From the NCBI RefSeq assembly GCF_900156345.1, contig NZ_FTPP01000002.1:1178001-1242000 (forward strand): 64,000 nucleotides of DNA, given 5' to 3'. Position 1 is the first letter of the stretch; each line of letters opens with the position of its first letter. Positions 61,451 through 64,000 of the stretch are shown piece after piece. The position numbers were made by a program, and so were the translations under genes. The notes below the pieces were generated by a model. The model saw only the letters and a program-made list of their open reading frames with translations, was not told where the DNA came from and made no database searches. Origin of the DNA: Pontibacter indicus (GTDB lineage Bacteria; Bacteroidota; Bacteroidia; Cytophagales; Hymenobacteraceae).

Positions 61451-62545
61451 CTAACCCCACCTTTCCTTCCTCAAAATCGCAACCCGCGTTTTCCGGAGTT
61501 GCCGCACCGCATTGTGCCGCAGTTTCTGGTGATACAGTACCCATCCACCCAACGCCCCGATCAAACTGCCGAGCACGATATCCACGAAGCGGGTATAGAT
61601 GAGCGCATTGGGATCGGCCGTCATGGCACTGCCAGCCTCCGCCAGAAAGAGGGTCATGGGTGTGATGAAGATGACCGCCAGACCGTAGTGCCGCACCACC
61701 AGCATCTCGATGATGAACTGCAGGAGGATGATGCTAAGGCAGATGGCCAGTGGGGTAGAGGTATAGGGAAGCAACAGCCAGGTCAGTCCCAGCCCGATGA
61801 AGGTGCCCAGAATACGCTGAAAGCTCCGTTGCCAGACATGCCTTAAACTGACTCCTTGCATTACGGCCAGGCATGAGATCGGCACCCAGTAAGGCTTTTC
61901 CAGCTGCAGCAGTTGCCCTGCCAGTAGAGAGCCGCCCACAAACAGGCCCACCACCACCGATTCCACCAGGTTAGAGTACACGCTTTTCTTGACCACCAGC
62001 AGTTCGGTCACAGGCTTTTGTTTCCGGAGCATGAGCAGGCTGTAGAAGAAGGCCAGCACACAGGCCAGCATCGTGCCCATCCCAATCAAGCCAATGCGCG
62101 TCGGAATGGAGTCCAGCTCAAATGGCATGGTGCCGGCAATGGAGGTGATCATGATGAAGAAGAAGCTGCCCGGCGGTTTCATGGCGAAGTAGTTGGCCAC
62201 CCAGTGCACCGCCAGCGCAAACAGGCCCACAAACAGCGAAGAAAGATACGGGTTGAAGCTAAAGGTAACGCCTACCGCCAGCGACACCATAAACCCAAAC
62301 GAACAGCTGATCACCGTGATCATGCGATGGACCAGGGTCGTATTCGTGGGCAGGTATAGGATTACGAGCCCGCCGATACAGCCCAGTATACCATAGTCGA
62401 GGCGGCCACTGGCGAAGCCTGCTAGCAGGGGCAGGCCGGTGCACAGCGAGGCCAGCACCGGTATGTGCCAGAGCCGCTCGGTCTTCTTCAGTTCGAACAG
62501 CGCTCTAGCCTCCGCGCGTATGATTTGTCTGATCTGCTGCATCAT
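61451..62545 (-). CDS. FUSC family inner-membrane protein
   Basis: From the ATG at 62545 the product has 364 residues; the longer open frame (19 more codons) overlaps non-family sequence. There are two groups of about five hydrophobic helices (about 30-165 and 200-345), the FUSC (fusaric-acid resistance/aromatic efflux) architecture of YccS/AaeB-like proteins. LASLCTGLPLLAGFASGRLD and PYWVPISCLAVMQGVSLRHVW are typical helix-loop segments. The large cytosolic domain of full AaeB proteins is missing. Substrate unknown. Confidence 0.85.
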   Translation of the reverse strand: MMQQIRQIIRAEARALFELKKTERLWHIPVLASLCTGLPLLAGFASGRLDYGILGCIGGLVILYLPTNTTLVHRMITVISCSFGFMVSLAVGVTFSFNPYLSSLFVGLFALAVHWVANYFAMKPPGSFFFIMITSIAGTMPFELDSIPTRIGLIGMGTMLACVLAFFYSLLMLRKQKPVTELLVVKKSVYSNLVESVVVGLFVGGSLLAGQLLQLEKPYWVPISCLAVMQGVSLRHVWQRSFQRILGTFIGLGLTWLLLPYTSTPLAICLSIILLQFIIEMLVVRHYGLAVIFITPMTLFLAEAGSAMTADPNALIYTRFVDIVLGSLIGALGGWVLYHQKLRHNAVRQLRKTRVAILRKERWG

Positions 62546-62599
62546 CTGAATTGCATACTGCTGTGTACCTGAAGGGTTGTCGACAGGTATAGCGACGCA

Positions 62600-62630
62600 C
62601 AAAAAAGCCCCGGCTTTGGACCGGGGCTCA
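62600..62630 (-). terminator. terminator of the ABC-F gene
   Basis: AGCCCCGG (62606-62613) pairs with CCGGGGCT (62621-62628). On the minus strand a T-run (complement of 62600-62605) follows. It begins 9 bases after the ABC-F stop. Confidence 0.82.
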
Positions 62631-62636
62631 GGTTTA

Positions 62637-64000
62637 TTACTTGGCTACGGTACGTTCAATCTCCCGCAGGTTCTCCATTTTCTTGTTTTTGAGGAAGCCG
62701 TTGATGTCCTCGAAGTGTTCGCGCACGCGCTTGTTGCCAAACTCAAACACCTTGTCGGCCAGCCCGTCGAGGAAGTCGCGGTCGTGCGATACGAGGATGA
62801 TCGTGCCGTCGAAGGCCTTGAGCGCATCTTTGAGGATGTCCTTGGTCTTGATGTCGAGGTGGTTGGTTGGTTCGTCCAGAATCAGCAGGTTCACCGGCTG
62901 CAGCAGGAGCTTGATCATGGCCAGTCGCGTCTTCTCACCGCCCGACAGCACTTTCACTTTCTTCTCGATGGTATCGCCGCTGAACATAAAGGCACCCAAC
63001 AGGTCCTTCACGCGGGTACGGGCATCGCCCACGGCAATCTCGTCGATGGTCTGGAACACGGTCAGTTCGCCGTCGAGCAGGGCGGCCTGGTTCTGGGCAA
63101 AATAGCCGATCAGGCAGTTGTGGCCCAGTTGCAGCTTGCCCTCAAAATCGATCTCGCCCATAATGGCTTTTACCATTGTAGACTTACCCTCGCCGTTCTT
63201 GCCCACAAAGGCCACTTTCTCGCCCCGGTTTATCGTCATGGAAGCGTCTTTGAACACGGTATAGTCGCCGTACTTTTTGGTCAGCTCTTCGACTATAACC
63301 GGGTAGTTGCCTGAGCGCGGTGCAGGCGGGAATTTAACATTCAGAGCCGAGGTGTCCACCTCGTCCACCTCCACGACCTCCATCTTCTCCAGCATCTTCA
63401 CCCGCGACTGTACCTGCAGCGTCTTCGAGTAAGTGCCCTTGAAGCGGTCAATGAACGTCTGAATATCAGCAATCTCTTTCTGCTGGTCATCGAACTGCTT
63501 TTGCTGCTGCTCGCGGCGCTCTTTGCGCAGTTGCAGGTATTGGCTGTAGGTTACCTTGTAGTCGTAAATGCGGCCCATCGTCACCTCAATGGTGCGGTTG
63601 GTGATGTTGTCCACGAAAGTTTTATCGTGCGAGATCACGATCACAGCCTTGGCGTTGTTCACCAGGAAGTCCTCCAGCCATTGGATCGACTCGATGTCGA
63701 GGTGGTTGGTCGGTTCATCGAGCAGGATCAGGTCCGGCTTCTGGAGCAGGATCTTGGCCAGCTCGATGCGCATGCGCCAGCCACCGCTGAACTCAGTGGT
63801 AGAGCGGGTGAAGTCTTCGCGGGAAAAACCGAGACCTTTCAGTGTTTGCTCTACCTCCGCGTCGAAGTTGATCTCTTCGATGGAGTAGTATTTTTCGCCC
63901 AACTCCGATACCTGCTCAATGATCTTGTAGTATTCATCAGAGTCGTAGTCGGTGCGGGTTTCGAGCTCGGCGTTGAGTGCATCCATCTGCTTTTTCATGT
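62637..64000 (-). CDS. ABC-F family ATPase, 5' end outside the window
   Basis: At least 454 residues of a cytosolic two-domain ATPase that acts on the ribosome; the N-terminus and first Walker A motif lie beyond base 64000. Visible are the first signature TEFSGGWRMRIELAKILL with Walker B LILLDEPTNHLD, the linker of charged helices (RKERREQQQKQFDDQQKE), the second Walker A VGKNGEGKST, and the second signature VLSGGEKTRLAMIKLLL with Walker B and SHDRDFL. Lack of membrane helices and the linker are ABC-F marks. It is closest in pattern to Uup/EttA/YheS types, but the type cannot be fixed from a fragment. Confidence 0.93.
   Translation of the reverse strand, partial: MKKQMDALNAELETRTDYDSDEYYKIIEQVSELGEKYYSIEEINFDAEVEQTLKGLGFSREDFTRSTTEFSGGWRMRIELAKILLQKPDLILLDEPTNHLDIESIQWLEDFLVNNAKAVIVISHDKTFVDNITNRTIEVTMGRIYDYKVTYSQYLQLRKERREQQQKQFDDQQKEIADIQTFIDRFKGTYSKTLQVQSRVKMLEKMEVVEVDEVDTSALNVKFPPAPRSGNYPVIVEELTKKYGDYTVFKDASMTINRGEKVAFVGKNGEGKSTMVKAIMGEIDFEGKLQLGHNCLIGYFAQNQAALLDGELTVFQTIDEIAVGDARTRVKDLLGAFMFSGDTIEKKVKVLSGGEKTRLAMIKLLLQPVNLLILDEPTNHLDIKTKDILKDALKAFDGTIILVSHDRDFLDGLADKVFEFGNKRVREHFEDINGFLKNKKMENLREIERTVAK

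Overview
The window reads as chromosomal DNA of a member of the Bacteroidota, most like the order Cytophagales and probably near Pontibacter/Hymenobacteraceae. That placement is my recollection of gene families and style; no search was run. Supporting signs are: genes without clear Shine-Dalgarno sequences; several start regions with the Bacteroidota promoter form TTTG-N(about 20)-TAnnTTTG (rpsT, acpP); many SPII lipoproteins and secreted peptidases; an IPExxxVDY-type protein beside pyruvate kinase; and a Tgt that lacks the usual zinc cysteines.

Layout. 1-3.1 kb: pth (partial), rplY/ctc, prs, tRNA-Gln, a decayed ORF and a small unknown gene. 3.4-12.4 kb: secreted enzymes (S9 dipeptidyl peptidase, S41 peptidase, serine beta-lactamase-like hydrolase) around atpD-atpC. 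12.6-21.3 kb: a PaaE-like reductase, a Cys/Met-type PLP enzyme, ispE, an EamA exporter, an LptF/LptG permease, tgt, a glycosyltransferase and an ECF sigma factor. 21.4-28.2 kb: rsmG, a DUF4269 gene, a YheT-like hydrolase, a tandem pair of related lipoproteins, rpsT, pyk and its partner. 28.4-33.9 kb: acpP-fabF-rnc, nadE, lgt. 33.9-46.6 kb: mixed metabolic, envelope and regulatory genes (VOC protein, acyltransferase, membrane AraC regulator, PEGA-like protein, cdd, saccharopine dehydrogenase-like, trmN6, rnhA, marC, class-V aminotransferase, aroQ). 46.7-59.2 kb: xerD, GH20 hexosaminidase, DUF898 plus M48 pair, pyrD, a small DUF559 element, ftsK-lolA, pyrF. 59.4-64 kb: two AT-rich orphan genes, an outer-membrane protein, a FUSC protein and a partial ABC-F ATPase.

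Most genes are housekeeping and none of the protein-coding clusters looks like a new defence or biosynthetic system. The unusual signals are at the DNA level. (1) The word AGGTATAG, extended CAGGTATAGC, is scattered on both strands, inside and between genes, far above chance. It forces Gly-Ile ATA codons and forms at least one terminator, as DNA-uptake words do in Neisseria. (2) A 514-bp unit holds a DUF559 endonuclease-like ORF exactly framed by 38-bp inverted repeats, each itself a hairpin. (3) Many intergenic gaps hold pairs of arms built from one short degenerate word and its complement, with a different word at each locus. (4) A dispersed intergenic repeat occurs twice. Coordinates of starts were moved to the most credible ATG/GTG/TTG where longer open frames exist.
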